39,236 bases of DNA from Marinoscillum sp. (GTDB taxonomy: Bacteria > Bacteroidota > Bacteroidia > Cytophagales > Cyclobacteriaceae). Positions 25,136 through 33,518 of the stretch are shown here, piece after piece (position 1 is the stretch's first letter; each line of letters opens with the position of its first letter). The notes under the pieces were generated by a model. The model made no database searches, was not told the origin of the DNA, and saw only the letters and a list, made by a program, of their open reading frames with translations. The stretch is from assembly GCA_024305105.1 (NCBI GenBank), contig JAMWZA010000038.1, forward strand, positions 1 through 39,236. The letters are read 5' to 3'. Both the position numbers and the translations under genes were made by a program.

Positions 25136-25923
25136 TGTTTGTCTCGGCTTGGGTATTGTCCTTTTTTCATCAGTTCACCTACCTCGGATAGGAGTGTCAG
25201 TTTGCCACCATAGGTCTCCTCCAATAACTCCGAGGTGAATATCTGATCTGTAGGGCCAGAGGCTACCAGTCGCAGATTGAGCATGATCACCCAGTCAAAA
25301 TAAGTAGACACCGATTGTAAGTCATGGTGCACCACAATGACCGTTTTACCATCTTCAGAGAGCTTTTTTAATATTTGAATGATCGCTTTTTCCGTAGCGG
25401 CATCCACTCCTGCAAACGGCTCGTCCATAAAATAAATGTCAGCTTGCTGTGTTAGGGCTCTCGCTAAAAAGACGCGTTGTTGTTGACCTCCTGATAGTTG
25501 GGAAATCTGACGATCTTTAAATTTGTCCATTCCTACCTGCTTGAGCGCAAACAATGCTGCCTCGGTATCTGCCTTCCTTGGTCGCTTGAATAAGCCGATC
25601 TTTGAATATCTACCCATTAATACCACATCAAAAACAGAAGCGGGAAAGTCCCAATCCACAGACTCACGTTGAGGTACATAACTTACTCTTTGGCGAACTT
25701 CGTTCAGCTCCTGATCAAAAATTTTGACATACCCCGAGCTCAATGCTGTCAACCCCATGATCGACTTGATTAATGTAGACTTACCAGCCCCATTGGGCCC
25801 GACTATGCCTGCTATTGCACCTTTTGGCACACTTAGGTCTATTCCCCATAGTACGGGTTTCTTGTCATAGCTTACCGTTAGATCGTGTACTTCCAGGACC
25901 GGGTTTTCTACTTGTTGTATCAT
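25132..25923 (-). CDS. Metal ABC transporter ATPase, TroB-like
   Basis: A 263-residue ATP-binding subunit with Walker A GPNGAGKST (about 42-50), Q-loop SYVPQRESVDW, signature LSGGQQQRVFLARAL, Walker B IYFMDEPFAGVD and switch VVHHD. It energizes uptake through the two permeases encoded downstream. It overlaps both neighbours by ATGA, which suggests coupled translation and fixed stoichiometry. The YVPQRxxVDWDFP pattern is typical of the manganese/zinc/iron branch. Confidence 0.95.
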   Translation of the reverse strand: MIQQVENPVLEVHDLTVSYDKKPVLWGIDLSVPKGAIAGIVGPNGAGKSTLIKSIMGLTALSSGYVKIFDQELNEVRQRVSYVPQRESVDWDFPASVFDVVLMGRYSKIGLFKRPRKADTEAALFALKQVGMDKFKDRQISQLSGGQQQRVFLARALTQQADIYFMDEPFAGVDAATEKAIIQILKKLSEDGKTVIVVHHDLQSVSTYFDWVIMLNLRLVASGPTDQIFTSELLEETYGGKLTLLSEVGELMKKGQYPSRDKQ

Positions 25924-26831
25924 TTCAATGATTCAGTTATTGTCTGTACGTTACGCTCTACCATGCCCACATAAGTTCCTTCGGGCGTACCAAATTCTCC
26001 CATTGCATCACTGTATAAATAGCCACCGATTGTGACATTATGTCCTCGTTCATTACAGCCTTGCATAACTGCTTTGATCGCTCGGTCAGATACGCTGGTC
26101 TCCACAAAAATTGCTTTTACTTTGTTCTCGATAATTAAGTCAGTAATCTGAGCAATGTCTCTAAGACCAAAGTCTGAGACAGTAGAGATGCCCTGAAGGC
26201 CTTCTACACGTATATTGTATGCCCGGCCAAAATACCGAAAGGCGTCATGTGCTGTCACCAGGATTCGTTGCTGTTTTGGGATGGTGGCAATGGTTGAATC
26301 CACATACGCATGTAGAGAATCTAGCCGCTTGAGATATTTGGTAGTATTCGAAGCATAGAATTCGGCATTGGTGGAGTCCACTTTTTGTAGTACTTCAGAG
26401 ATTCTACCGACTGCACCTTTCCACATGTTTACATCAAACCAGATGTGAGGATCGTAAGCATTTTCGTATTGCACGGATGAAAGTAGTTGGTTCTGTGGTA
26501 TATTTTCGGCAGCCGCGTATACGGATTTCACACGACCTAGCTTTTGCAAAATATCTCCCATTTTTCCTTCAAGGAGGAGGCCATTGTAGATAATCAAATC
26601 CGCCTGGTTGAGCTTGCTCAAATCACCTTGGGTAGCCTTGTAAAGGTGTGGGTCTACACCCGGACCCATGAGGGCCTGTGCAGCTACTTTGTCTTTAGCG
26701 ATGTTGATCACCGCGTCATACAACATCCCCGTGGTGGTAACCACCTGAAGTTTGCCTGAATTGTTTTTTTCTGTAGGGCTGCAGCCAGCAATAAGTACAA
26801 TAAATAAGAAGCCTAATAATGATGTTTTCAT
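25920..26831 (-). CDS. Metal-binding lipoprotein, TroA-like
   Basis: A 303-residue cluster A-I substrate-binding protein with lipobox LIAGC (C17). Likely metal ligands are H62 in VDPHLYK, H129 in YDPHIWFD, H195 in VTAHDAF and D275 in YLYSDAMG. His at the third place matches TroA (zinc/manganese) rather than PsaA, where it is Glu. The phrases GLQGIST and GTPEGTYVGMVERN also match TroA closely. It has no long His-rich loop, unlike zinc-specific ZnuA. It captures metal in the periplasm for the downstream ATPase and permeases and overlaps its neighbours by ATGA. Confidence 0.93.
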   Translation of the reverse strand: MKTSLLGFLFIVLIAGCSPTEKNNSGKLQVVTTTGMLYDAVINIAKDKVAAQALMGPGVDPHLYKATQGDLSKLNQADLIIYNGLLLEGKMGDILQKLGRVKSVYAAAENIPQNQLLSSVQYENAYDPHIWFDVNMWKGAVGRISEVLQKVDSTNAEFYASNTTKYLKRLDSLHAYVDSTIATIPKQQRILVTAHDAFRYFGRAYNIRVEGLQGISTVSDFGLRDIAQITDLIIENKVKAIFVETSVSDRAIKAVMQGCNERGHNVTIGGYLYSDAMGEFGTPEGTYVGMVERNVQTITESLK

Positions 26832-27490
26832 TTTACAGCAAGCATTATGTTTTTAGCAATTTCGCCGGATAGGTACAGTTCCTTTCCCTGATCAATGGCA
26901 ATCAATGCTGAATTATCAAATTCCACTTTTTCGATCACTCGGATTTTTGACCCTAGTCGCATCCCTATTTTATCCAAATGACGAAGGAGGGAAGGGTCAC
27001 TGTCAGGTACTTTTACTACGATTCCTAGACTAGCTTCTTCAAAGTCTGATAACGGCATTTGTGGGCTTACTTTGATTTCCCCATTTTCATCTGGAATTGG
27101 GTCGCCATGAGGATCCATTGAGGGACGACCGAGAAACTCATCTAACCTCGAAATCAACACCGGTGATTTGATGTGTTCGAGTTGCTCTGCAACATCATGC
27201 ACTTCGTCCCAGTTAAAGTCCAACTTCTCTACTAGAAATACTTCCCACAGGCGATGTTTCCTAATTACCTGGAGCGCAATCTTACGGCCAGAGTCGGTAA
27301 TTTGAACGCCCCTGTACTTCTGGTAGTCTATCACTTTCTTCTTTGAAAGCTTCCGAATCATATCACTAACAGAGGCCGCTTTAGTGTTCAGTTCTTCTGC
27401 AATAGCATTCGTCGAGACACCATCTTCGCTTCCTTCAGATAAGTGATAGATGGCTTTGAGATAATTCTCTTCAGTAAAGCTCAATTTCAT
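26828..27490 (-). CDS. DtxR/MntR-family metal-dependent repressor
   Basis: A 220-residue regulator with an N-terminal winged helix (about 1-65, STNAIAEELNTKAASVSDMI), a dimerization and metal-binding domain (about 66-140) and a C-terminal FeoA/SH3-like domain (about 148-220). Residues H79, E83, H98, E105 and H106 fit DtxR numbering. The place of DtxR C102 is E102, as in manganese-responsive MntR, which leans toward manganese sensing. It is the first gene of the operon and lies 21 bp downstream of a perfect palindrome. Metal-loaded repressor binding there would shut off the whole uptake operon, itself included. Confidence 0.93.
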   Translation of the reverse strand: MKLSFTEENYLKAIYHLSEGSEDGVSTNAIAEELNTKAASVSDMIRKLSKKKVIDYQKYRGVQITDSGRKIALQVIRKHRLWEVFLVEKLDFNWDEVHDVAEQLEHIKSPVLISRLDEFLGRPSMDPHGDPIPDENGEIKVSPQMPLSDFEEASLGIVVKVPDSDPSLLRHLDKIGMRLGSKIRVIEKVEFDNSALIAIDQGKELYLSGEIAKNIMLAVK

Positions 27491-27494
27491 GTTT

Positions 27495-27526
27495 CAAAGT
27501 TAAAAATTAATTTAGATATATCTAAA
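27495..27526 (-). promoter_or_regulatory. Promoter and palindromic operator of the metal uptake operon
   Basis: TTTAGATATATCTAAA (27511-27526) is a perfect 16-bp palindrome. On the minus strand, TTTA (27526-27523), a 20-bp spacer and TAACTTTG (27502-27495) resemble the Bacteroidota TTTG/TAnnTTTG promoter. The operator would then lie in the spacer between the two elements, an ideal place for repression. The start codon follows four bases later, so the mRNA may be leaderless. The rest of the 294-bp gap up to dapD is AT-rich and shows no other clear element. Confidence 0.65.
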
Positions 27527-27784
27527 AATATATTTAACTACTATTTCCATTTGATATTTAATTGGTTAGTATTCAGATGTTTGTGTTGGAAAAGTAGTAT
27601 GAATAATTTAATAGACTATTAAAGCTATAAATCATTTGTTTACTATATCCAGTGCGTTTGAGACGGATTATACTCTGAAGGAAAAAACGGAATTAAACCT
27701 AAAATATTCAACAGATTCTTTTGGCATCTCCCGATGCTGATTAATATTGCTCTCGATAATAAACAGATATAGATTTTTATAGAT

Positions 27785-28603
27785 ATGGAATTAAAGGAAA
27801 TCATAGAGTCAGCCTGGGAAGATAGAGAGCTTATAAAAGAGAAAGAGGTTTCTGTTGCGATTAAAACATTGATTGATGATTTGGACCTTGGTAAAAGGAG
27901 AATTGCTGAACCTACCGCTGATGGATCTGGCTGGATTGTTAATGAGTGGATGAAAAAGGCAGTGATTCTATATTTTCCATTGATGAAAATGCAGCTCATT
28001 GAGGTTGGTCCTTTTCAGTTCCACGACAAGATCAAATTGAAATCTGGTTACGATCAATTAGGCGTTCGTGTGGTGCCTCATGCCATCGCGCGCTATGGTG
28101 CTTATATTAGTGCCGGTACAGTGCTCATGCCATCCTATGTAAACATAGGCGCTTATGTAGATGCTGGTACCATGGTAGATACCTGGGCTACGGTTGGTAG
28201 CTGTGCGCAGATTGGTAAAAATGTTCACCTCAGTGGAGGTGTAGGTATTGGTGGTGTTTTGGAACCAGTACAGGCAGCTCCGGTTATTATTGAAGACAAT
28301 GCCTTTATAGGTTCTCGATGTATCGTAGTAGAAGGTGTGAGAATTGGAAAAGAAGCGGTGTTAGGAGCTAATGTAGTGCTCACGGCCAGCTCTAAAATTA
28401 TTGATGTTACAGGATCAGAGCCAGTGGAGTACAAAGGCTATGTGCCAGATCGATCGGTAGTTATTCCAGGAACAATACCTAAGAAGTTCCCGGCTGGTGA
28501 ATACCAGGTGCCTTGTGCATTGATCATAGGGGAGAGAAAAGAAAGTACAGATAAAAAAACATCCCTGAATGAAGCACTTAGGGAGAATAATGTATCGGTT
28601 TAG
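27785..28603 (+). CDS. dapD: 2,3,4,5-tetrahydropyridine-2,6-dicarboxylate N-succinyltransferase
   Basis: A 272-residue enzyme of the succinylase branch of lysine and meso-diaminopimelate synthesis. It transfers succinyl from succinyl-CoA to tetrahydrodipicolinate in the cytoplasm. The N-terminal helical domain (about 1-95) is followed by a left-handed beta helix of hexapeptide repeats (about 100-235). Family-typical segments are MPSYVNIGAYVDAGTMVDTW, GSCAQIGKNVHLSGGVGIGG and EDNAFIGSRCIVVEGV. Length is normal. It leads a plus-strand group that ends in lysA, the last enzyme of the same pathway. Confidence 0.97.
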   Translation: MELKEIIESAWEDRELIKEKEVSVAIKTLIDDLDLGKRRIAEPTADGSGWIVNEWMKKAVILYFPLMKMQLIEVGPFQFHDKIKLKSGYDQLGVRVVPHAIARYGAYISAGTVLMPSYVNIGAYVDAGTMVDTWATVGSCAQIGKNVHLSGGVGIGGVLEPVQAAPVIIEDNAFIGSRCIVVEGVRIGKEAVLGANVVLTASSKIIDVTGSEPVEYKGYVPDRSVVIPGTIPKKFPAGEYQVPCALIIGERKESTDKKTSLNEALRENNVSV

Positions 28604-28636
28604 AACGTTGTTGGCACGTAAGTTGTTCACCCAGAA

Positions 28637-29467
28637 ATGATGGCCCAACGTTATAGATATATGTTAAGCATTGCATTTGTTATTGCTCTGATTACTGGGT
28701 TTACCCAGCCAGCGAATAGTGATTCCAACGAACCCACCGATCGGTTTAATTTCCGAAAAGGGGAGCATTTGGAGTTCAAGTTAAGCTATGGGTGGTTTAC
28801 TGTTGGTAAAGCCTCATTAGATATTGATGGAACTTACCATCAATACCAGAGTGAGGATTGCTATAAGGTGGATGTGAAAGGAGAAACCGCTGGATTTCTT
28901 GGAGTCTTTACTCATGTAGATGATCGTTGGGGAGCTTATATCCGGAAGGACAATTTGTTGCCTCTCCATGCTTACCGCAATATTGAGGAAGGTAAGTATA
29001 TGCGTGTTGAGCAGACAGACTTTAATCATCAGAAAGGTAAAGTTGAAGTCACCAGGTTTGACCCACGAAAAGAAAAGCGGAAGCCCGCTAGAATTTATGA
29101 TATTCAAGGTGAGGTATATGACTTGATGAGTTCCTATCTTCACCTTCGTAATCTTGACTTTAGTCAATATTCAAAAGGAGATACCATTACTGTCAATACC
29201 TTCTATGAAGATGAACTATATAACTTCAAATTGGTAATGGACGGTATTCACGGATTCGAAAGTAAAGTAGGTGATGTAAAGGCTTACAAGCTTTACTTTT
29301 TGATTCCACCGAGTGATATTTTCCCAAATGAGCAGGGCGTGATCGCCTGGATTTCAGCTGATTCCAATCAATTGCCCCTGAGAATCGAGGCTGAAATGTT
29401 TTTCGGTAAAGCTTATTGCGATCTTACTTCATACAGAAATGTGAAGTATGGACCAGATTATCAATAA
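28637..29467 (+). CDS. Secreted DUF3108 protein
   Basis: A 276-residue protein that starts with two Met codons; the true start may be 28637, 28640 or 28661. It has a signal peptide (MLSIAFVIALITGFTQPANS) and then a beta-rich DUF3108 domain (about 38-270) opening FRKGEHLEFKLSYGWFTVGKA. DUF3108 proteins are periplasmic and of unknown function, with a barrel-like fold that suggests binding of a lipid or hydrophobic ligand. It lies 33 bp after dapD and may share its transcript. Confidence 0.85.
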   Translation: MMAQRYRYMLSIAFVIALITGFTQPANSDSNEPTDRFNFRKGEHLEFKLSYGWFTVGKASLDIDGTYHQYQSEDCYKVDVKGETAGFLGVFTHVDDRWGAYIRKDNLLPLHAYRNIEEGKYMRVEQTDFNHQKGKVEVTRFDPRKEKRKPARIYDIQGEVYDLMSSYLHLRNLDFSQYSKGDTITVNTFYEDELYNFKLVMDGIHGFESKVGDVKAYKLYFLIPPSDIFPNEQGVIAWISADSNQLPLRIEAEMFFGKAYCDLTSYRNVKYGPDYQ

Positions 29468-29475
29468 GCCAAGCT

Positions 29476-29483
29476 TATATTTG
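29476..29483 (+). promoter_or_regulatory. Candidate -7 promoter element before the TPR lipoprotein gene
   Basis: TATATTTG followed by CGGCC matches the Bacteroidota TAnnTTTG pattern. It is 18 bp before the chosen ATG at 29502. No strong -33 element was seen. Confidence 0.4.
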
Positions 29484-29501
29484 CGGCCAAAAGGACTAAT
29501 T

Positions 29502-30092
29502 ATGAGATTTTACGGACTGTTTACATTGGTAGCAGTATTATGGGGATGTGGAATTGAGAACACGACTGATGGTGATCGTTTTTATAAAAATGGTGAATAT
29601 ACGAAAGCAGTAGAAGCGTTCACAGCCAAACTTGAGACCAAGCCCTCTGATATTACACTCCTTTACAATCGAGGGAGAGCATTCGAAGAGCTGGGAAAAC
29701 TAAAAGAAGCTGAAGCTGATTTTACAAAAATCACCGAAATAGATGAGAAGAATGTAAGTGCCTATTTAAGCCTCTCACAGATAAATTACAAGCAGGAGTC
29801 GTTCAGTAAAGCTGTCATTTTTGCAGACAAAGCGCTGGAGATTAATGAAAACTCTGCTCAAGGACATTTTTTAGTGGCAAGAGCAAAGCATCAGTTGGGT
29901 TATATTGATAGTGCTTTAGAGTCTTACAGCCTGGCGATTAATATTGACCGTAGTTACGGTGAAGCATACCTGTATAGAGGCGCTTTGAAAATAGGCAAAA
30001 AGCAATCCCGATCTGCCTGTGAAGACATTGCTAAGGCTGTGAATTTAAATGTGCCCGACGCGCGAAATATTCAAAACAAATACTGTAAATAG
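29502..30092 (+). CDS. TPR-repeat lipoprotein
   Basis: The frame is open from 29448, but the start at 29502 is preferred. It is preceded by AAGGA seven bases upstream, does not overlap the previous gene, and puts a lipoprotein signal at the N-terminus (MRFYGLFTLVAVLWGC, lipobox C16). The 196-residue product then has about four or five tetratricopeptide repeats (GDRFYKNGEYTKAVEAF, LLYNRGRAFEELGKLKEAEA, AYLSLSQINYKQESFSKAV and others). It probably acts as a periplasmic scaffold; the partner is unknown. It lies between DUF3108 and lysA. Confidence 0.85.
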   Translation: MRFYGLFTLVAVLWGCGIENTTDGDRFYKNGEYTKAVEAFTAKLETKPSDITLLYNRGRAFEELGKLKEAEADFTKITEIDEKNVSAYLSLSQINYKQESFSKAVIFADKALEINENSAQGHFLVARAKHQLGYIDSALESYSLAINIDRSYGEAYLYRGALKIGKKQSRSACEDIAKAVNLNVPDARNIQNKYCK

Positions 30093-30103
30093 TCCCATCT
30101 ACC

Positions 30104-31246
30104 TTGAAAGAACTGCTACAGAAATTCTCTGAAATTGAGACTCCATTCTATTGGTATGACCTAAATGTGTTGGACAAAACACTCCAAGCGCTGAAAGAAG
30201 CTAATAGGAAAAACTATCATGTACATTATGCTTTAAAAGCCAATAATAACGCACCCGTTCTGGCTCGTATTAAAGACGCCGGGTTGGGTATTGATTGCGT
30301 GAGTGGTAATGAAGTCAAACATGCTTTAGAAAATGGTTTCGAGCCTTCACAGGTTGTGCTTGCAGGAGTCGGTAAAACCGATAAAGAGATTGAGTACGCC
30401 ATTGATCAAGGTATTTTCTCCTTCAATGTGGAGTCTATAGAAGAGCTGGAGGTGATTAATAAGATTGCTTCTAGTAAAGGAAAAAAACCCAATATCTCTT
30501 TTCGAATAAATCCGGCCATTGACGCTGGAACACACCGAAAGATTACAACTGGATCCAAAGAAAACAAGTTTGGAATTTCGGATGAAGAATTGTTTAGATC
30601 GGTTGATCAGATCAAATCAATGGAAAGCATTCGGTTCATCGGAGTTCATTATCATATTGGATCTCAAATTACGGATATTGGCCGGTTCAAAAACCTCTGC
30701 GTTCGAATTAATGAAATTCAGTCTGGCCTGGTGGAGCGAGGTATCGAACTTCCACATTTAAATGTAGGAGGTGGACTAGGCATTGATTATTTGGACCCTG
30801 ACACAAAGTCGATACCAGATTTTGAAGCTTACTTTAACACATTCACTGAGAACTTACAACTGTTACCTGATCAGGAGTTGCATTTTGAATTAGGTAGATC
30901 CATCGTAGGTCAATGTGGTAGCCTAATTACCAAAGTCCTTTATCAAAAGGAAAGCGGAGCTACGAAGTTCTTAATAGTAGATGCGGGAATGACAGACCTC
31001 ATGCGTCCTGCATTGTATGACGCTGAACACATGGCGCAAAACCTTTCCAGTGAATCCTCTAATATGGTGACCTATGATTTGGTGGGTCCGGTGTGCGAGT
31101 CATCAGATATTTTCAATAAAGGAATCGTATTGCCAGAGTCGAAACGTGGCGATTTAATTGCTATTCGATCTGCTGGTGCTTATGGGGAAACCATGAAAAA
31201 TGCTTACAATCTTCGTGAGCTAGCCAAAGCCTATTATTCAGAGTAA
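30104..31246 (+). CDS. lysA: Diaminopimelate decarboxylase
   Basis: A 380-residue pyridoxal-phosphate enzyme that turns meso-diaminopimelate into lysine. The PLP lysine is K45 in HYALKANNN. HYHIGSQ and GGGLGIDY mark the phosphate-binding barrel, and the catalytic Cys is C331 in GPVCESSDIF. It starts with TTG at 30104. The only codons between this and the upstream in-frame stop (30086) are not start codons, and the N-terminus so obtained (KELLQKFSEIETPFYWYD) fits the family. It is slightly shorter than many LysA proteins. Its last 9 bp overlap the convergent antiporter gene. Confidence 0.95.
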   Translation: MKELLQKFSEIETPFYWYDLNVLDKTLQALKEANRKNYHVHYALKANNNAPVLARIKDAGLGIDCVSGNEVKHALENGFEPSQVVLAGVGKTDKEIEYAIDQGIFSFNVESIEELEVINKIASSKGKKPNISFRINPAIDAGTHRKITTGSKENKFGISDEELFRSVDQIKSMESIRFIGVHYHIGSQITDIGRFKNLCVRINEIQSGLVERGIELPHLNVGGGLGIDYLDPDTKSIPDFEAYFNTFTENLQLLPDQELHFELGRSIVGQCGSLITKVLYQKESGATKFLIVDAGMTDLMRPALYDAEHMAQNLSSESSNMVTYDLVGPVCESSDIFNKGIVLPESKRGDLIAIRSAGAYGETMKNAYNLRELAKAYYSE

Positions 31247-32650
31247 CATTCCCACCACCAGATAAAATATCGTAGCAAGCCCACCTGTTAGGAGTGCGTA
31301 GGGTAGTTGAGTCCGCACGTGATCAATGTGATCAGACCCAGAAGCCATAGAGGAGATCAGTGTGGTATCTGAGATAGGGGAGCAGTGATCGCCAAAAACA
31401 CCTCCACCAAGCACAGCCGCTACGGCAAGATACAAATTCAAGTCTATCGCTTGCGCTAGCGGTACAGCTATAGAAATCATGATAGCAAAAGTTCCCCAGG
31501 AAGTACCTGTACTAAATGCGATGAAGCAACTAGTGATGAAAATGATCGCTGGAGCCAGCGCAGGAGACAACCAGCTCTGAGTGACAGAGGCTACATAGAT
31601 GCCTGTACCCATTTCTTTACATAAGTTTCCAATAGCGAATGCCAGCATCATTAGAATCGCCATAGTGAGCATGTCCTTCATCCCAACGATACTTTCATCC
31701 ACAAAAGACTTCAATGATACTTTTTTCTGAAAACCAAAATAGACTCCTGAGAAAACTAATGCGAGACTTACGGCATAAAATACAGCTGAAGACCCAGAAG
31801 CATTGCCGACGGATTGCCAGACTTTATCTCCAAAACCAGTTGTTAGAGAGCTGTCCCAGCCGGTGTAGATTAGAAACAAGGGCATTGAAATAACCATGAT
31901 CCCTAGAGGTAAGAGCATATTGCGAGCTTTACCAGAAAGCGTTGAGTCGGCCTCAATATGTTCCGCTTTGATTACCTGGTCGTCATAGCTTTTCATTGTT
32001 CCGAAACTCTTGTTGCTAGATGCCAGGTAAAATACAAGCATTAATGTCAGTATCGGATAGAAGTTAAATGGAATGGAATAAAGGAGCGTTTGAAAGGGTG
32101 CTACATTGTCGTAAGCTGCTAATAAGCCAATGATGTATGCTCCCCAGGCATTTAACGGAAAAAGGATACAAGATGGGGCTGAACTGCTGTCGGCCAGGTA
32201 AGCCAGTTTTTGTCTTGATATCCCAAATCGATCAAAAAGTGATTGGAACACTGTTCCTACTGTGAGGATGCTGATGTTCGATTCTATGAAAACAAAAAAA
32301 CCGGTAAGTCCTGCGGCCACTTGTAGTTTAGACTTTGGGTTTTTGCTTTTTAAAATAAATTGTTGAAGTCTGTTTACGAATCCATTGATTCCTCCTGAAA
32401 TCTTAATGAGTTGTATCAAAGCGCCAATAAGTAGCGTAAAGAGGATCGTGCGAGTATTCCCGGCGCTGGCAAATACATCTATGGTTCTTTCCAGCGTTAG
32501 TAATACCCCATCGAATGGGTTTCCCCCTGCTATGATCAGATAACCAATAAATAAGCCAACGAAGAGTGAAACGATGACCTGTTTCGTACGGATAGCTAAG
32601 ATGATGGCAATAAGTGGAGGCAGGATAGATAAAAAACCAAGGTCTGTCAT
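31238..32650 (-). CDS. NhaC-family Na+/H+ antiporter
   Basis: A 470-residue membrane protein with about 11 or 12 hydrophobic segments. The NhaC family motif GGGVFGDHCSPISDTT lies at about 415-430, and STGTSWGTFAIM and FVFIESNISILTVG are also typical. It exchanges sodium for protons or a related pair of substrates; some family members carry malate/lactate or amino acids instead. It follows the DUF4136 gene with an ATGA overlap and ends inside the convergent lysA end. Confidence 0.9.
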   Translation of the reverse strand: MTDLGFLSILPPLIAIILAIRTKQVIVSLFVGLFIGYLIIAGGNPFDGVLLTLERTIDVFASAGNTRTILFTLLIGALIQLIKISGGINGFVNRLQQFILKSKNPKSKLQVAAGLTGFFVFIESNISILTVGTVFQSLFDRFGISRQKLAYLADSSSAPSCILFPLNAWGAYIIGLLAAYDNVAPFQTLLYSIPFNFYPILTLMLVFYLASSNKSFGTMKSYDDQVIKAEHIEADSTLSGKARNMLLPLGIMVISMPLFLIYTGWDSSLTTGFGDKVWQSVGNASGSSAVFYAVSLALVFSGVYFGFQKKVSLKSFVDESIVGMKDMLTMAILMMLAFAIGNLCKEMGTGIYVASVTQSWLSPALAPAIIFITSCFIAFSTGTSWGTFAIMISIAVPLAQAIDLNLYLAVAAVLGGGVFGDHCSPISDTTLISSMASGSDHIDHVRTQLPYALLTGGLATIFYLVVGMLL

Positions 32651-33201
32651 TCAACTACTAAAGATTGATCTGTTATTTTGCTTTCAGCTCGATAAAGATA
32701 GGTATTGAAGAGTTTGGTCACGGCATCTTTTAGTATTTCTTCCCGTGTAGTCTTTCCACTCTGTTTTTTAAGGTCAAGGCTAGCCTGCCAGATGAGTTTT
32801 TTATTGCCAGCATCAAACAGCTCCATGAGTAGAGCAGATTCTAGAACTGTTCGAAAACTGTATCGGTAGGTAGGAAAAGTAGGGTTGAATGTATTGTAGG
32901 AAGGGTTAACCTCATTTCGTTGATTAGCAATAAGTTCATATCGGACGACTATGTCAGGATCTTCGTTGTTCATTACATAGTCTCTTCTAGTCAGTTCTTC
33001 GTTGATTTGATTCTCTATAAACGAATAAACCTCTTTTCCTTCAGGAGAGAGGTTATTGGTGCTTTTTAAGTTCGTTATACCGAATGATTTGTATGTCGTA
33101 AACGAAGACTCTGAATTTACAAACTGAATTACCTTAGGAGAGCAGCTTGCCGAAATTAATAATACGATTAAGTAGACTAATTGAGAAGTTCTGTTGATCA
33201 T
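32647..33201 (-). CDS. DUF4136 lipoprotein
   Basis: A 184-residue protein with lipobox SASC (C20) and a DUF4136 domain (about 35-180). Typical segments are NLSPEGKEVYSFIENQINEE, NEDPDIVVRYE and MELFDAGNKKLIWQASLD. DUF4136 proteins are outer-envelope lipoproteins of unknown function. Its stop overlaps the antiporter start (ATGA), so they are probably made together. Confidence 0.88.
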   Translation of the reverse strand: MINRTSQLVYLIVLLISASCSPKVIQFVNSESSFTTYKSFGITNLKSTNNLSPEGKEVYSFIENQINEELTRRDYVMNNEDPDIVVRYELIANQRNEVNPSYNTFNPTFPTYRYSFRTVLESALLMELFDAGNKKLIWQASLDLKKQSGKTTREEILKDAVTKLFNTYLYRAESKITDQSLVVE

Positions 33202-33204
33202 AGA

Positions 33205-33402
33205 TCATCCTGCCATTCCAAACTCTCTTACTGTATTAAGTGAATTCAAAATTTTATTGATCAGTTTGTCAGATTCCTCAGGAAACTCATAAAGTATATC
33301 AAATCGGTCACCGTTAGAGCTTGATTCAATAAGCTTATCGTACTCATTCATAGTACCTTTTTGATAAGCGTTCAAGTCCGGATTATACCAAATAAATTGC
33401 AT
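33205..33402 (-). CDS. Small hypothetical protein (65 aa)
   Basis: It starts MQFIWYNPDLNAYQKGTMNE and is rich in acidic and aromatic residues, with no signal peptide or known motif. It lies three bases ahead of the DUF4136 start codon on the same strand, which is the main reason to count it as real. The sequence is not repeated elsewhere in the window. Function unknown. Confidence 0.6.
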   Translation of the reverse strand: MQFIWYNPDLNAYQKGTMNEYDKLIESSSNGDRFDILYEFPEESDKLINKILNSLNTVREFGMAG

Positions 33403-33518
33403 ATTAGTCTAGTCAAAAATGGTTTTATTGGTTGAATTGTATCACGAATTCTACCATTAATACAATATTACTAAGAAAAGTAACCCTTTCGAAATAATAA
33501 ATTAAAAGAATTTATCTA

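Noticed and set aside
25920-26831. PsaA-type (Glu ligand) manganese binder
   Set aside because: I first took E210 as the third ligand, but alignment by the VTAHDAF segment puts H195 there, as in TroA.
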